Shown here in pieces: positions 25,855 to 35,234 of a DNA stretch of 64,000 bases. The notes below the pieces were generated by a model. It was not told the DNA's origin and did no database searches. It worked only from the letters and a program-made list of their open reading frames with translations. The DNA lies in NCBI GenBank assembly GCA_963714795.1, contig CAVQPS010000006.1:310001-374000 (forward strand), read 5' to 3'. Positions within the stretch are counted from its first letter, which is position 1; every line of letters starts with the position of its first letter. A program made the position numbers and the translations under genes. Origin of the DNA: DATIXJ01 sp963714795. Its GTDB lineage: Bacteria; Bacteroidota; Ignavibacteria; UBA10030; SZUA-254.

Positions 25855-26904
25855 TTAATAAATCGCTGAATTTGAAGATTGAGAAGTGATCTTCCCCCGA
25901 AATGACCGGTACACAAAGAAAAAATATCCCAGGGCAAGGACGATACCAAAAGTCCACCATACAAGACCAACGCTTAATCCATATTGCCCCGCCATTGCTC
26001 TTGTAACGGTAATCGGACGTGAAGAATCAATTGAGGAAGGAAGAAGGTTAGGGAATAAACCGAAAGCGGTCGTGGCAAGCATTCCGCCGATGAAAATTGA
26101 AGAACTTATAAATCCAACCGAATCGGCATGTTTTCGGTTTGAAATAAATTGTCCGATAAGTCCGGAAAAAGCAACCAGTGGAAATACGAAGCCCCACGGA
26201 TGCAATGAATAGTTTTCCCATATCTGAGGCCTTATCGAAGATGTGGCAAATAATCCGAGAACTGAGGTTGCTGTCACGAGCCACCAAAACCGGTTCGCCA
26301 GGGCCCGCGCCCGATTCTGGACTTCGCCCTCTGTTTTCATGGAAAGATAGTGTGCTCCATGTGAAGTAAGCGTACAAAATGCTATTATTCCCATCAGGAT
26401 GGTAAACCAATCGAGAATTCCCGCTTCCGGGACGATGGTAAATGTCGTCCAGAGCGGTTCAAAAAAATATCCTTCCGCATTGAGAGGAACTCCGCGTACG
26501 ACATTGCCAAGCGCGGCCCCGAAAAATATCGAGAGAAGTACGCTTGAAAAAGAAAAAATGACGTCCCAAAAAGATTCCCAGAGCGGATGATGAATTTGGT
26601 GACGAAATTCTATTCCGCCGCCCCTCAACATGAGCAACCAGAGTACAATCATGAGCGGCAGGTAAAAGCCGCTGAAACTCGATGCATACAACAATGGAAA
26701 AGCGAAATATAATGTACCGCCTGCCGCCAGGAGCCATACCTCGTTTCCATCCCAAACAGGGGCGATGGCATTCAAAATTATTTGACGTTCCTGTCCCGTT
26801 TTCCCTACGACGAGATGAATAATCCCGACGCCAAGATCGAATCCATCTAAAATCACGTACATCGCCAGCATGAATGCAACGATGCAGAACCAGATTATTT
26901 CCAT
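25855..26904 (-). CDS. cydB: Cytochrome bd quinol oxidase subunit II
   Basis: A 349-residue polytopic protein with about nine membrane helices. It matches CydB from the start (YVILDGFDLGVGIIHLVVGKT, then APVWDGNEVWLLAAGGTLYFAFP) to the conserved GALGNV region. With CydA it reduces O2 to water with quinol electrons, with high oxygen affinity and without proton pumping. It is 11 bases downstream of cydA. No transport genes (cydCD) are nearby. In a ferredoxin-based anaerobe this oxidase would mostly scavenge oxygen. Confidence 0.96.
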   Translation of the reverse strand: MEIIWFCIVAFMLAMYVILDGFDLGVGIIHLVVGKTGQERQIILNAIAPVWDGNEVWLLAAGGTLYFAFPLLYASSFSGFYLPLMIVLWLLMLRGGGIEFRHQIHHPLWESFWDVIFSFSSVLLSIFFGAALGNVVRGVPLNAEGYFFEPLWTTFTIVPEAGILDWFTILMGIIAFCTLTSHGAHYLSMKTEGEVQNRARALANRFWWLVTATSVLGLFATSSIRPQIWENYSLHPWGFVFPLVAFSGLIGQFISNRKHADSVGFISSSIFIGGMLATTAFGLFPNLLPSSIDSSRPITVTRAMAGQYGLSVGLVWWTFGIVLALGYFFFVYRSFRGKITSQSSNSAIY

Positions 26905-26915
26905 AGTTTTTTCAT

Positions 26916-28268
26916 TTACCGTTGTGTCACAGAAAGATGAGAAACAACCGGTTCTTCAGGCCCTTTGTTTATTTTCTTGATGACTAAAAGAATGAAAAGC
27001 ACCCCGATGACAAAGTACATGCCGACAAATCCAAGAAGTGTAAAGAGAGAATTGCCGGCCGATACTGTCGGCGACGTTCCTTGTTCAGTGCGGAAGAGGC
27101 CGTACACAATCCATGGTTGTCTTCCCAGTTCGGCTGTCATCCATCCGGCAGTATTTGCAATGTACGGAAACGGAAAACTCAGGAGCAGTGTCCACAGCAA
27201 CCATCGTGTTTGAAAGATTTTTTTTCTCCAGAGGAAAAATGCGGCGATACAGAGAATTGCCATGAACATCGTTCCGAGCCCGACCATGATGTGATAGCTG
27301 TAATACAAAAGAGGAATGTTATCGGGCCACTGGTTGCGGGGAAAAGCATCCAAACCTTTCACTTCGGCTTTCCATCGGTAATATGTCAAAAAACTGAGCA
27401 TCTCCGGAATATGAGCGGAGTTATCCATTCTCATCTTTTCCATGTCCGGCTGACCGATAAGCGTCAATGCCGCTCCCTGCTCCGTTGTAAACAGTCCTTC
27501 CATGGCGGCAAGTGTGACCGGTTGGCTTTGGGCAATATTTTTTCCTTGCTGGTCGCCGGTGGGGAAGAGAACAAGAAGTGAAGCAACGAGCCCTGCAATA
27601 ATTCCCATCCGTGTAAATATCCGTCCGTACTCCATATTTCGTTGAGCGAGAAGGTAGTACGATCCGACAGAAGCCATCACGAATGCAGCAGTAATGACCG
27701 CCCCGAGCATTGTATGGAAATATTGCCAAAGTGCCCATGGATTAAGAATCAATGCCCAAAAATCATTTAACTGGGCGGTACCGTCGGCGGCGATCGTGTA
27801 ACCGACCGGGGATTGCATCCAAGCATCAGTTGCAACGATGAGGTATCCTGACAGCCATGATCCGATGAAGACGAGGAGTGCCGAAATAAAATGTCCTTTT
27901 GGGGTGAGTTTTTTTTCACCAAGCAGGAACAGGCCGAGAAAACTTGATTCGAGGAAAAAAGAAAAAATTCCTTCCATAGCGAGCGTTTGCCCGATAACCC
28001 CGCCGGCATATTTTGAAAACCGGGCCCAGTTTGTTCCGAATTGGAATTCCATCGGAATTCCGGTAATGACGCCGACCGCAAAATTGATTGCAAAAATCGA
28101 TGCCCAGAATTGTGCTGCACGATGATACCGCTCGTCATGTTTTTTTAAACCGATCCATTTCAGAATAACGATCAGAAGTGCCAGCCCCATCGTGAGCTGC
28201 GGAAAGAGATAATGATAAGAAACCGTAAAAGCGAATTGCAGTCTGTCAACGAACAAGGCGTCGTTCAT
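26916..28268 (-). CDS. cydA: Cytochrome bd quinol oxidase subunit I, short Q-loop type
   Basis: A 450-residue heme-binding subunit. His19 (TVSYHYLFPQLTMG) is the conserved heme d or b595 ligand position. GWMTAELGRQPWIVYG is the hallmark of the C-terminal half. It is about 70 residues shorter than the E. coli protein, consistent with the short Q-loop form. A 27-base palindrome lies 44 bases upstream of the start. CydA and CydB form an operon. Confidence 0.96.
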   Translation of the reverse strand: MNDALFVDRLQFAFTVSYHYLFPQLTMGLALLIVILKWIGLKKHDERYHRAAQFWASIFAINFAVGVITGIPMEFQFGTNWARFSKYAGGVIGQTLAMEGIFSFFLESSFLGLFLLGEKKLTPKGHFISALLVFIGSWLSGYLIVATDAWMQSPVGYTIAADGTAQLNDFWALILNPWALWQYFHTMLGAVITAAFVMASVGSYYLLAQRNMEYGRIFTRMGIIAGLVASLLVLFPTGDQQGKNIAQSQPVTLAAMEGLFTTEQGAALTLIGQPDMEKMRMDNSAHIPEMLSFLTYYRWKAEVKGLDAFPRNQWPDNIPLLYYSYHIMVGLGTMFMAILCIAAFFLWRKKIFQTRWLLWTLLLSFPFPYIANTAGWMTAELGRQPWIVYGLFRTEQGTSPTVSAGNSLFTLLGFVGMYFVIGVLFILLVIKKINKGPEEPVVSHLSVTQR

Positions 28269-28311
28269 TCAAGCTGACCTTATGATTATAGAATACTTCC
28301 TCTGTACCGTG

Positions 28312-28338
28312 AAAACTGATTTTCTGGAAATCAGTTTT
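28312..28338 (-). promoter_or_regulatory. Perfect palindrome in the cydAB promoter region
   Basis: AAAACTGATTT (28312-28322) and AAATCAGTTTT (28328-28338) are perfect inverted 11-base arms around TCTGG. It lies 44-70 bases upstream of cydA. It suits an operator for an oxygen or redox regulator; a terminator for the upstream osmC transcript is less likely because of low GC. Confidence 0.5.
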
Positions 28339-28414
28339 AAGGCAAATCAAAGTAAATTATAATAATTAGAATGAAGAGAAACAAATAGCCTGAACTCGTG
28401 GTAGTGGATCAACT

Positions 28415-28560
28415 TACAAAACCGCGTCTTTCCGAAACGATTCTATTCGGAATCTGAACCAAGCAAGCTCGGAATAGCTGCTGAACAAAAGTCCCAAGGG
28501 GATCACTTTGTGACATTTCAGCAAGACGGGAGATTTCAGGATAGGTGATCTCAGGAAACT
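28415..28560. repeat. Mosaic palindromic dispersed repeat, copy 2
   Basis: Shares the backbone of copy 1 (13052-13200): TTACAAAACCGCGTCTTTCC, CGAAA, TTCGGAATCTGAAC, AGCAAGCT, GGAA, GCTGAA. Here the inserted palindrome sits later, between TGCTGAA (28479-28485) and TTCAGCA (28517-28523), around GTCCCAAGGGGATCACTTTG. It is in the gap between osmC and cydA, downstream of osmC. Otherwise 28269-28617 contains only the cyd palindrome. Confidence 0.7.
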
Positions 28561-28617
28561 GACCCACTCCCGAATTCGTTCAGACATCGGAAGGAAGGAA
28601 AATCAACGAAACCAGAT

Positions 28618-29073
28618 TTACGCTTCTGCGGCTTCCTCGATTAAATGCGGCGAAGGGATAATGAGATATGAATGAGTAATATTGACATTGCCCGAGAGCA
28701 TCGCGGAAACCGAGCAATATTTTGTCGTTGAGAGATGAATCGCATGTTCTATCGCCGACGCATCGATATTATTTCCGTAAAAAATGTATTCGATATGCAG
28801 ATCGGTAAAAATTTGAGGATGTTGCTCGCGCACATTACCGATAACCCGGATTTCCATTTTATCGAAATGAACATGTTTCTTTTGCAGAATGGGGATGACA
28901 TCATTTGCCGTACATCCCCCGAGAGCAAACATCAAAAGCTCTTTCGGACTTGATCCCGCGCTGCTTCCGCCATAGAGTTCCGAGCCGTCCATCACTACCC
29001 AATGTTTTGATTCCGCATGGGCAACCATCGTTGTCCCTTGTACTTGTTTAACGATTGCTTCTTTTGTAGGCAT
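28618..29073 (-). CDS. OsmC family peroxiredoxin-like protein
   Basis: A 151-residue protein of the OsmC/YhfA family with the two active-site cysteines in ALGGCTANDVIPIL near residue 54 and KYCSVSAML near 119. OsmC proteins reduce organic hydroperoxides; YhfA-type members have unclear substrates. It is the second gene of a small operon with the membrane protein at 29093-29266 (19-base gap) and next to cydAB, which fits an oxygen-defence cluster. Confidence 0.9.
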   Translation of the reverse strand: MPTKEAIVKQVQGTTMVAHAESKHWVVMDGSELYGGSSAGSSPKELLMFALGGCTANDVIPILQKKHVHFDKMEIRVIGNVREQHPQIFTDLHIEYIFYGNNIDASAIEHAIHLSTTKYCSVSAMLSGNVNITHSYLIIPSPHLIEEAAEA

Positions 29074-29092
29074 GGTATTCTCTTAAATAATT

Positions 29093-29266
29093 CTACAATC
29101 CGTTATATATCTTGGAAATAAATCCAACGGCAGAAAATAACACTATCAGAATAATAAGAGCAGTGACGACAGGTGCAGACAAGAGTCCTTTGAAATAAAG
29201 AGATCCGTTAATTGCCGCCAGCAACAAACTGATTGATCCTTGTGATCTTGGAAAATTGTGAATCAT
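29093..29266 (-). CDS. Small DUF2892-like membrane protein
   Basis: A 57-residue protein with two hydrophobic segments (ISLLLAAINGSLYFKGLL and VVTALIILIVLFSAVGFI). The start at 29266 is chosen because AAGGAG stands nine bases before it; a frame extending upstream to 29356 lacks this. Length and layout resemble the DUF2892/YgaP membrane domain often linked to OsmC, rhodanese and sulfur-redox genes, but the match is not certain. Function unknown. Confidence 0.65.
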   Translation of the reverse strand: MIHNFPRSQGSISLLLAAINGSLYFKGLLSAPVVTALIILIVLFSAVGFISKIYNGL

Positions 29267-29593
29267 TGTCTTTATCTCCTTAATGTTCTTTTTAATCCCC
29301 GCAATCATATATCGAAAAGTATGCCAATGGATCAAAGGTTTGTAAACGGGTTTCATTCTTTCACAGACTGTTCTCCCGAGAATTTGGAATTTGTCGAATT
29401 TTTCGATTATGGGATTAAAATTGCAAAAAATGGGTCAATTCCGGAATGGATAAACATTTATTAGTACAGAGTGCGGAGGATGTATTCGTTTCAGGACTGA
29501 GACTAAACGATATTTTGCTTTATCACAACTGAAACTTATCATCCCAAAAGTGCCGTAAATATAGAAAATATTCTCATTTGCAGACTTTTTTGC

Positions 29594-29644
29594 TGGCATA
29601 CAAATTGATTGAATCTGATTCGAAAGATGGAAATTCTCCATCTT
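29594..29644 (+). promoter_or_regulatory. Sigma-54-like promoter and hairpin leader of the CoA-transferase gene
   Basis: TGGCATA-N4-TTGAT (29594-29609) would start transcription near 29619. The leader then opens with AAGATGGA-AATTC-TCCATCTT (29624-29644), a perfect eight-base hairpin, followed at once by a second small hairpin TGTTG...CAACA (29644-29658). The ATG is at 29677. The remaining gap 29267-29593 holds nothing else I can name. Confidence 0.4.
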
Positions 29645-29676
29645 GTTGTTTGGCAACAGAAAGATCAAAGTGTTCT

Positions 29677-31023
29677 ATGAATTGGCTTGACAGATACCAT
29701 TCTAAAATTAAAACTCCCGACGAGGCCGCGAGACTGATTTGTTCCGGCCAACGAGTGTATATCCATCCCGGTTGTGCAGTTCCCGAAGTTCTCCTGAATG
29801 CGATGTGTGCACGAGCGAGCGAGCTCGAAAATGTCGAGGTGATTCATTTGCTCACGGTCGGCAAGTCCCCGTATTCGGTTCCTGAAATGGAGGGGCACTT
29901 CCGGCATAATGCCTTGTTCATCGGAAAAAATGTTCGGTCCGCGGTGAACGATGGCCGGGCAGACTTTACGCCGATTTTCCTTTCGGAAGTACCGATGCTT
30001 TTTTTCCGCGGAGTTCTTCCCATTGATGTTGCCCTGATTCATGTTACGCCTCCCGACGAACACGGCTATTGCAGTTTCGGTGTCGGTGTGGAGTGTACGA
30101 AACCCGCAACGGAAGTTGCAAAAATAATTATTGCCCAGGTCAATCCGCAGATGCCGCGAACACTCGGCGATTGTTTCATTCATGTCGATAAATTTACGTG
30201 CTGTGTCGAGGTTGATGTTCCGCTCAAAGAACTTCCGCAGGTTGCCAAGGATCTGTCACCGGAAGAGGATCATGTCTTTCAACAAATCGGAAAGAATATT
30301 GCCGATCTTATAGAAGATGGCTCAACCCTCCAGCTCGGCATCGGCTCGATTCCGGATGCGGTATTGAAATTTCTCGGCAACAAAAAGCATCTCGGCATTC
30401 ACACGGAAATGTTTGCCGACGGCGTTATGAAGCTGGTGGAAAACGGAGTCATCACCAACGAAAAGAAAACGCTCCATCCCGGAAAAATGATTGCATCATT
30501 CGTGCTTGCGGAAAAAGCGATGTTCGATTTCATCGACAATAATCCGTTCATAGAATTTCATCCGTCGCATTATGTGAACGATCCGTACATCATTGCGAAA
30601 AACGATAAAATGGTGGCAATCAACTCCGCACTCGAGGTTGATCTGACGGGACAGGTTTGTGCCGATTCGATCGGTCATTATTTCTACAGCGGATTCGGCG
30701 GTCAGCTCGATTTTATTCGCGGCGCGGCGCGAAGCAAAGGGGGAAAACCGATTATCGCTCTCCAGTCGACGGCGAAGAATGGCCGGTTATCCCGCATTGT
30801 TCCGCATCTCAGCGAAGGCGCCGGCGTGACGACAACACGCGGCGATGTCCATTATGTTGTCACGGAATTCGGCGTTGCCGACTTGTACGGGAAAACGGTC
30901 CGCCAGCGGTCCCGGGCGCTTATTGAAATCGCTCATCCCGATTATCAGGAAGAATTAGAACGCCATGCGATACGGGATAAATTTTTCAGTATGTATGACG
31001 TTGATTTGGAAACTACTTCGTGA
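29677..31023 (+). CDS. Acetyl-CoA hydrolase/transferase family CoA-transferase
   Basis: A 448-residue enzyme of the CoA-transferase family I that includes acetate:succinate, propionate and 4-hydroxybutyrate CoA-transferases. The start at 29677 (MNWLDRYHSK) is preferred to an upstream in-frame Met because homologues start like this. The catalytic Glu lies in GIHTEMFADG near residue 247; GIGSIPDAV and GFGGQLDFIRGAARSKGGK are conserved CoA-binding regions. With PFOR, Kor and malic enzyme nearby it probably moves CoA between acetate and succinate or related acids. The exact acids cannot be read from the sequence. Confidence 0.9.
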   Translation: MNWLDRYHSKIKTPDEAARLICSGQRVYIHPGCAVPEVLLNAMCARASELENVEVIHLLTVGKSPYSVPEMEGHFRHNALFIGKNVRSAVNDGRADFTPIFLSEVPMLFFRGVLPIDVALIHVTPPDEHGYCSFGVGVECTKPATEVAKIIIAQVNPQMPRTLGDCFIHVDKFTCCVEVDVPLKELPQVAKDLSPEEDHVFQQIGKNIADLIEDGSTLQLGIGSIPDAVLKFLGNKKHLGIHTEMFADGVMKLVENGVITNEKKTLHPGKMIASFVLAEKAMFDFIDNNPFIEFHPSHYVNDPYIIAKNDKMVAINSALEVDLTGQVCADSIGHYFYSGFGGQLDFIRGAARSKGGKPIIALQSTAKNGRLSRIVPHLSEGAGVTTTRGDVHYVVTEFGVADLYGKTVRQRSRALIEIAHPDYQEELERHAIRDKFFSMYDVDLETTS

Positions 31024-31161
31024 TTGACTGATGATGTCGCGCGAAGAAATATCGGCGGGGAGCGTACGTTTCAACTTGAAAAAGAATTTGAGATACCGCA
31101 GCACCATACATGATTCATTCCGAAAATTGTTCCATGTTCACATTTCAATGGGCGAAAAATT

Positions 31162-33465
31162 ATGATTCGTAAACAAGAAGCACTCGACTATCATTCACAG
31201 GGAAGACGGGGAAAGATTGAAGTCGTTTCCTCAAAACCGTGTGCAACACAAAGAGATCTTTCACTTGCATACACTCCCGGCGTCGCGGAACCGTGCATAG
31301 ATATTCACAATAATCCCGATGATGCGTACCTCTACACCGCAAAAGGCAATCTTGTGGCGGTTGTGAGCAACGGCACGGCCGTTCTCGGTCTCGGCGATAT
31401 CGGCGCTCTTGCCGGTAAACCGGTGATGGAGGGAAAAGGTGTACTCTTCAAACGTTTTGCCGACATCGATGTTTTCGATATTGAATTGAATTCGCATAAT
31501 CCCGATGAAATTATTAAGGCGGTTCAATTACTCGAACCGACATTTGGCGGAATCAATCTTGAAGATATCAAGGCGCCGGAGTGTTTTTATATCGAAGAAA
31601 CGCTGAAGAAATCTCTCAACATTCCTGTCTTTCACGATGACCAGCATGGAACGGCAATTATCAGCGGCGCTGCGCTTCTGAATGCTCTCGAAGTTGTCGG
31701 CAAGAAGATTGGCGATGTGCGCGTCGTGTTCAGCGGTGCCGGTGCCGCAGGCATTGCCTGTGCAAAATTTTATGAGCGGTTAGGCGTCAAGAGAACGAAC
31801 ATGCTGCTGGTCGATACCAAAGGCGTCGTTCATAAAGGCCGAACCGAAGGGATGAATCCCTATAAAGAATATTTTGCACACGAAACCAATTGCCGGACAC
31901 TTGCCGATGCACTGAAAGGTGCCGACGTCTTCTGCGGGGTTTCTGCGAAAGATATTCTCACCAAGGAAATGATACGTTCTATGGCGGATAATCCGGTCGT
32001 ATTTGCCATGGCAAATCCCGATCCGGAAATTACGTATGAAAACGCTATCGATGCCCGTCCGGATATCATTATGGCAACGGGGCGTTCCGATTATCCCAAT
32101 CAAGTCAACAATGTTCTCGGCTTTCCGTTTATTTTTCGGGGAGCACTCGATGTGCGCGCAACGGCAATCAATGATGAAATGAAAATTGCGGCGGCAATGG
32201 CGCTGGCAAATCTGACGAAAGAAGATGTTCCTGATTCCGTACTCCGTGCGTATGGCGGCAAACGGATCGAGTTCGGCCGGGAATATATCATTCCCAAACC
32301 GTTCGATCCGCGCGTTCTTCTCTGGGAAGCGACTGCTGTTGCAAAAGCGGCGATGGAGACAGGCGTTGCACGGAAACCGATTTCAAGTTTCGAAGCGTAC
32401 CGTGATTCTCTTGAAGCACGGCTGGGAAAATCGCGCGAAGTCATGCGGTTTTTCATTCACAAAGCTCAAACAGCACCGAAACGAATCGTATTTCCGGAAG
32501 GTGAAGAAGAAAAAATTCTGCGTGCGGCGCAAATCATCGTTGACGAAGGAATTGCCAAACCGATATTGCTTGGCAGTCGAACGGTCATCAAACAACGGAT
32601 GGCAGATCTCGGCATCGATGCGGAAGGGATGGAAGTCGTTAATCCGTCGAAGTCACCGCTCCTCGATACGTATATCACGAAATATTATCTCAAGAGACAG
32701 CGGTACGGCATAACCCGTGCCGATGCAAGCCGTCAGGGAAAAACGCATAACGTGTTCGGCATGCTGATGGTCGATCAGGGTGATGCCGACGGACTTATTT
32801 CCGGTGTGACGCAACATTATCCGGATACCGTTCGTCCGGCGTTGCATATCATCGGCAAAAGAGACGGCGTGAAGAAGATTGCTGGTCTCTATATGATGGT
32901 CTTCAAGAACGAAACGATTTTCATTGCCGATGCCACGGTCAATATCGATCCGACGGCAGAAGAACTTGCCGAAATTGCGATGCTTACGGCTGAACGGGTG
33001 AAGCAATTCGATGTTGTACCGCATGTGGCAATGTTGTCGTTCAGCAGTTTCGGCAGTACACGTCATCCGCTTGCCGAAAAAGTACAGCAGGCCGTGAAGA
33101 TCGTCAAGAAAGCGATGCCGCAACTGATGATCGACGGGGAAATGCAGGCGGATGTTGCCGTATCACCGGAAATGTTGAACGAGCTGTATCCGTTCAGTTC
33201 GCTGACACAAAAGGCGAACGTTTTGATCTTCCCCGATCTCACATCGGCAAATATAGCATATAAATTACTTTCGAAACTTGGCGGTGCAACGTCGATCGGA
33301 CCGATGCTTCTCGGTATCCGGAAACCGGTGTATCTGCTCGTTCCGGGAAATGATGTCAGTGATATCGTCAACATGACCGCGATGGCGGTTCACGAAGCTC
33401 AGCAGGGTGAACACCAGTCACACGAGTCGAAGCCGTCCGTATCATCAGCGATGGCAATTAATTAA
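31162..33465 (+). CDS. maeB: NADP-dependent malic enzyme fused to phosphotransacetylase-like domain
   Basis: A 767-residue two-domain protein of the MaeB type. Residues about 1-425 are malic enzyme: [22 protein letters not shown] and the NADP motif [14 protein letters not shown]. Residues about 430-755 resemble phosphate acetyltransferase ([18 protein letters not shown], then [18 protein letters not shown]), which in this family is mainly regulatory and binds acetyl-CoA. It decarboxylates malate to pyruvate, feeding PFOR, or runs in reverse. The gene is followed after 31 bases by the thioredoxin-like gene and the kor genes, possibly as one operon. Confidence 0.95.
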   Translation: MIRKQEALDYHSQGRRGKIEVVSSKPCATQRDLSLAYTPGVAEPCIDIHNNPDDAYLYTAKGNLVAVVSNGTAVLGLGDIGALAGKPVMEGKGVLFKRFADIDVFDIELNSHNPDEIIKAVQLLEPTFGGINLEDIKAPECFYIEETLKKSLNIPVFHDDQHGTAIISGAALLNALEVVGKKIGDVRVVFSGAGAAGIACAKFYERLGVKRTNMLLVDTKGVVHKGRTEGMNPYKEYFAHETNCRTLADALKGADVFCGVSAKDILTKEMIRSMADNPVVFAMANPDPEITYENAIDARPDIIMATGRSDYPNQVNNVLGFPFIFRGALDVRATAINDEMKIAAAMALANLTKEDVPDSVLRAYGGKRIEFGREYIIPKPFDPRVLLWEATAVAKAAMETGVARKPISSFEAYRDSLEARLGKSREVMRFFIHKAQTAPKRIVFPEGEEEKILRAAQIIVDEGIAKPILLGSRTVIKQRMADLGIDAEGMEVVNPSKSPLLDTYITKYYLKRQRYGITRADASRQGKTHNVFGMLMVDQGDADGLISGVTQHYPDTVRPALHIIGKRDGVKKIAGLYMMVFKNETIFIADATVNIDPTAEELAEIAMLTAERVKQFDVVPHVAMLSFSSFGSTRHPLAEKVQQAVKIVKKAMPQLMIDGEMQADVAVSPEMLNELYPFSSLTQKANVLIFPDLTSANIAYKLLSKLGGATSIGPMLLGIRKPVYLLVPGNDVSDIVNMTAMAVHEAQQGEHQSHESKPSVSSAMAIN

Positions 33466-33496
33466 CGCAAGCGCAATTAACAGGAATGCAACGGCA

Positions 33497-33757
33497 ATGA
33501 ACATAAAAGTTATCGGGTTATCGTGTACCAAAATAGAGAGAACGCTGGAGAACATCTATCTTTCGATGTCCGAAATTTCTCATCCGGTATCTGTCGAATG
33601 GATCGGAGAAATTCACGAGATTGTTGAATGGGGCAGTAAACAAACTCCGACCATTCTGATCAATGAAAAACAAAAAGCGTCCGGACGAATTCCGAGCGTC
33701 TATGAAATATCGCGATGGATTGAAGAAGAAATGGTCATGCAGGAAGTCAATGCCTGA
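33497..33757 (+). CDS. Thioredoxin-fold protein with single active-site cysteine
   Basis: An 86-residue protein of the small 'redox-active disulfide 2'/thioredoxin_3 family. The start at 33497 avoids overlap with maeB and gives the usual N-terminus MNIKVIGLSC. The cis-Pro region QTPTILIN and the tail SGRIPSVYEISRWIEEE fit the family. Normally the active site is CxxC; here it reads SCTKIERT, so only Cys10 remains and dithiol chemistry is not possible. It lies 68 bases before korD. A monothiol or scaffold role is inferred. Confidence 0.75.
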   Translation: MNIKVIGLSCTKIERTLENIYLSMSEISHPVSVEWIGEIHEIVEWGSKQTPTILINEKQKASGRIPSVYEISRWIEEEMVMQEVNA

Positions 33758-33825
33758 ACCGGATTTATTTGATCGATCAGGAAACATTTTTTTAGATGGC
33801 AATTTCAACAGTAAAGGAAAAATGT

Positions 33826-34149
33826 ATGCCGCGTGGAACGGTTGAATTTAACATTGAAACGTGCAAAGGGTGCGAGCTTTGTATTGAGGCATGTCCGCAG
33901 GACAGCGTCGCACTTTCGAAAGAAATCAATACGCACGGTTACCATTATGCAGTTCTCGTCCAGGATAATTGTACGGGATGTTTGAACTGTGCTCTCGTTT
34001 GCCCCGACGCTGTGATCACGGTGTACCGGGCGTCAAAAAAATCGGCGCTCAAAGCATCGGAGCGTCAGCCGGTGGCAACGATCAGCAATGTGAAAGGCAA
34101 TATCAAAGTCGTACTCGATGAAATGCCGGAAGGAAGGATTGATATATGA
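33826..34149 (+). CDS. korD: 2-oxoacid:ferredoxin oxidoreductase delta (ferredoxin) subunit
   Basis: A 107-residue ferredoxin domain with two [4Fe-4S] motifs, CKGCELCIEACP and CTGCLNCALVCP. The ATG at 33826 is preceded by AAAGGA; a Met 10 codons earlier has none. It overlaps korA by four bases. It takes electrons from the KorB TPP site to soluble ferredoxin. Confidence 0.92.
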   Translation: MPRGTVEFNIETCKGCELCIEACPQDSVALSKEINTHGYHYAVLVQDNCTGCLNCALVCPDAVITVYRASKKSALKASERQPVATISNVKGNIKVVLDEMPEGRIDI

Positions 34150-35234
34150 GCGATTTCCAGTTGATGAAAGGAAACGAAGCATTAGCCGAAGCGGCAATCC
34201 GTGCAGGATGTGACGGGTATTTCGGTTATCCCATTACGCCGCAATCTGAAGTGTTGGAATATCTTGCCGAGGAAGGTCGGCACCGCGGGATGGTCGTGAT
34301 GCAAGTCGAGAGTGAACTTGCCGCCATCAATATGGTATACGGTGCTGCTGGAACCGGAAAACGGGCGATGACATCTTCATCGAGCCCGGGTATCAGCTTG
34401 ATGCAGGAAGGACTTTCCTATATCGCCAGTGCCGAATTACCGTGCCTGGTTGTGAATGTCAACCGCGGCGGGCCCGGTCTCGGAACGATCCAGCCGTCGC
34501 AGGGAGATTATTTCCAATCCACCAAAGGCGGAGGTCACGGTGATTATCATTTGATCGTTCTCGCACCATCCAGTGTGCAGGAAATGGCGGATTTCGTTTA
34601 TGACGGATTCGATCTTGCCGATAAATACCGTAACCCGGTGATGATTCTTGCCGATGGCGCTCTCGGACAAATGATGGAAAAAGTTTCATTCCGCGACTAT
34701 AATGTTTCCGAACGCAAGATAGCCAAACCGTGGGCGACGGTCGGAAAACCATCTTCCCGCGAACGAAATATTATTACTTCTCTCCACATTCAATCGGAGA
34801 AAATGGAACAGATTAACAAACGTCTTCAGGAAAAATATCGGATCGTGCGCGAAAAGGAAGTGCGGTATCAAACAGTCCATACCGAAGATGCGGAAATTCT
34901 TCTCGTCGGATACGGGCTTGCGGCACGCGTGTGTCATCGCGCAGTTGAACTCGCACGTCATCACGGCATTGCCGCCGGTTTATTGCGTCCGATAACCCTG
35001 TTTCCCTATCCGACGGAAATAGTGAACAAACTTGCTCAGCAGGTCGAAAAGATTCTCGTCGTCGAAATGAATTCCGGACAGATGGTTGAAGACGTCAGGC
35101 TTGCCGTTGAAGGTGCTGTGCCTGTGGAATTCTTCGGCCGGATGGGCGGCATCATTCCATCTCCGGAAGAAGTTCTCGCAAAAATTGAATCGATGATGAA
35201 AACACAACAACAGTATGAGGTAAGCCATGTCTGA
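34146..35234 (+). CDS. korA: 2-oxoacid:ferredoxin oxidoreductase alpha subunit
   Basis: A 362-residue subunit with the conserved start QLMKGNEALAEAAIRAGCDG and YPITPQSEVLEYLAEEG, then SSPGISLMQEGLSYIASAELP. It covers domains I and II of the PFOR fold. Length matches VorB/KorA subunits that lack a fused gamma domain, since korC is separate here. It overlaps both neighbours. The enzyme may act on 2-oxoglutarate (reductive or oxidative TCA cycle) or on branched-chain 2-oxoacids; sequence alone does not settle this. Confidence 0.93.
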   Translation: MSDFQLMKGNEALAEAAIRAGCDGYFGYPITPQSEVLEYLAEEGRHRGMVVMQVESELAAINMVYGAAGTGKRAMTSSSSPGISLMQEGLSYIASAELPCLVVNVNRGGPGLGTIQPSQGDYFQSTKGGGHGDYHLIVLAPSSVQEMADFVYDGFDLADKYRNPVMILADGALGQMMEKVSFRDYNVSERKIAKPWATVGKPSSRERNIITSLHIQSEKMEQINKRLQEKYRIVREKEVRYQTVHTEDAEILLVGYGLAARVCHRAVELARHHGIAAGLLRPITLFPYPTEIVNKLAQQVEKILVVEMNSGQMVEDVRLAVEGAVPVEFFGRMGGIIPSPEEVLAKIESMMKTQQQYEVSHV

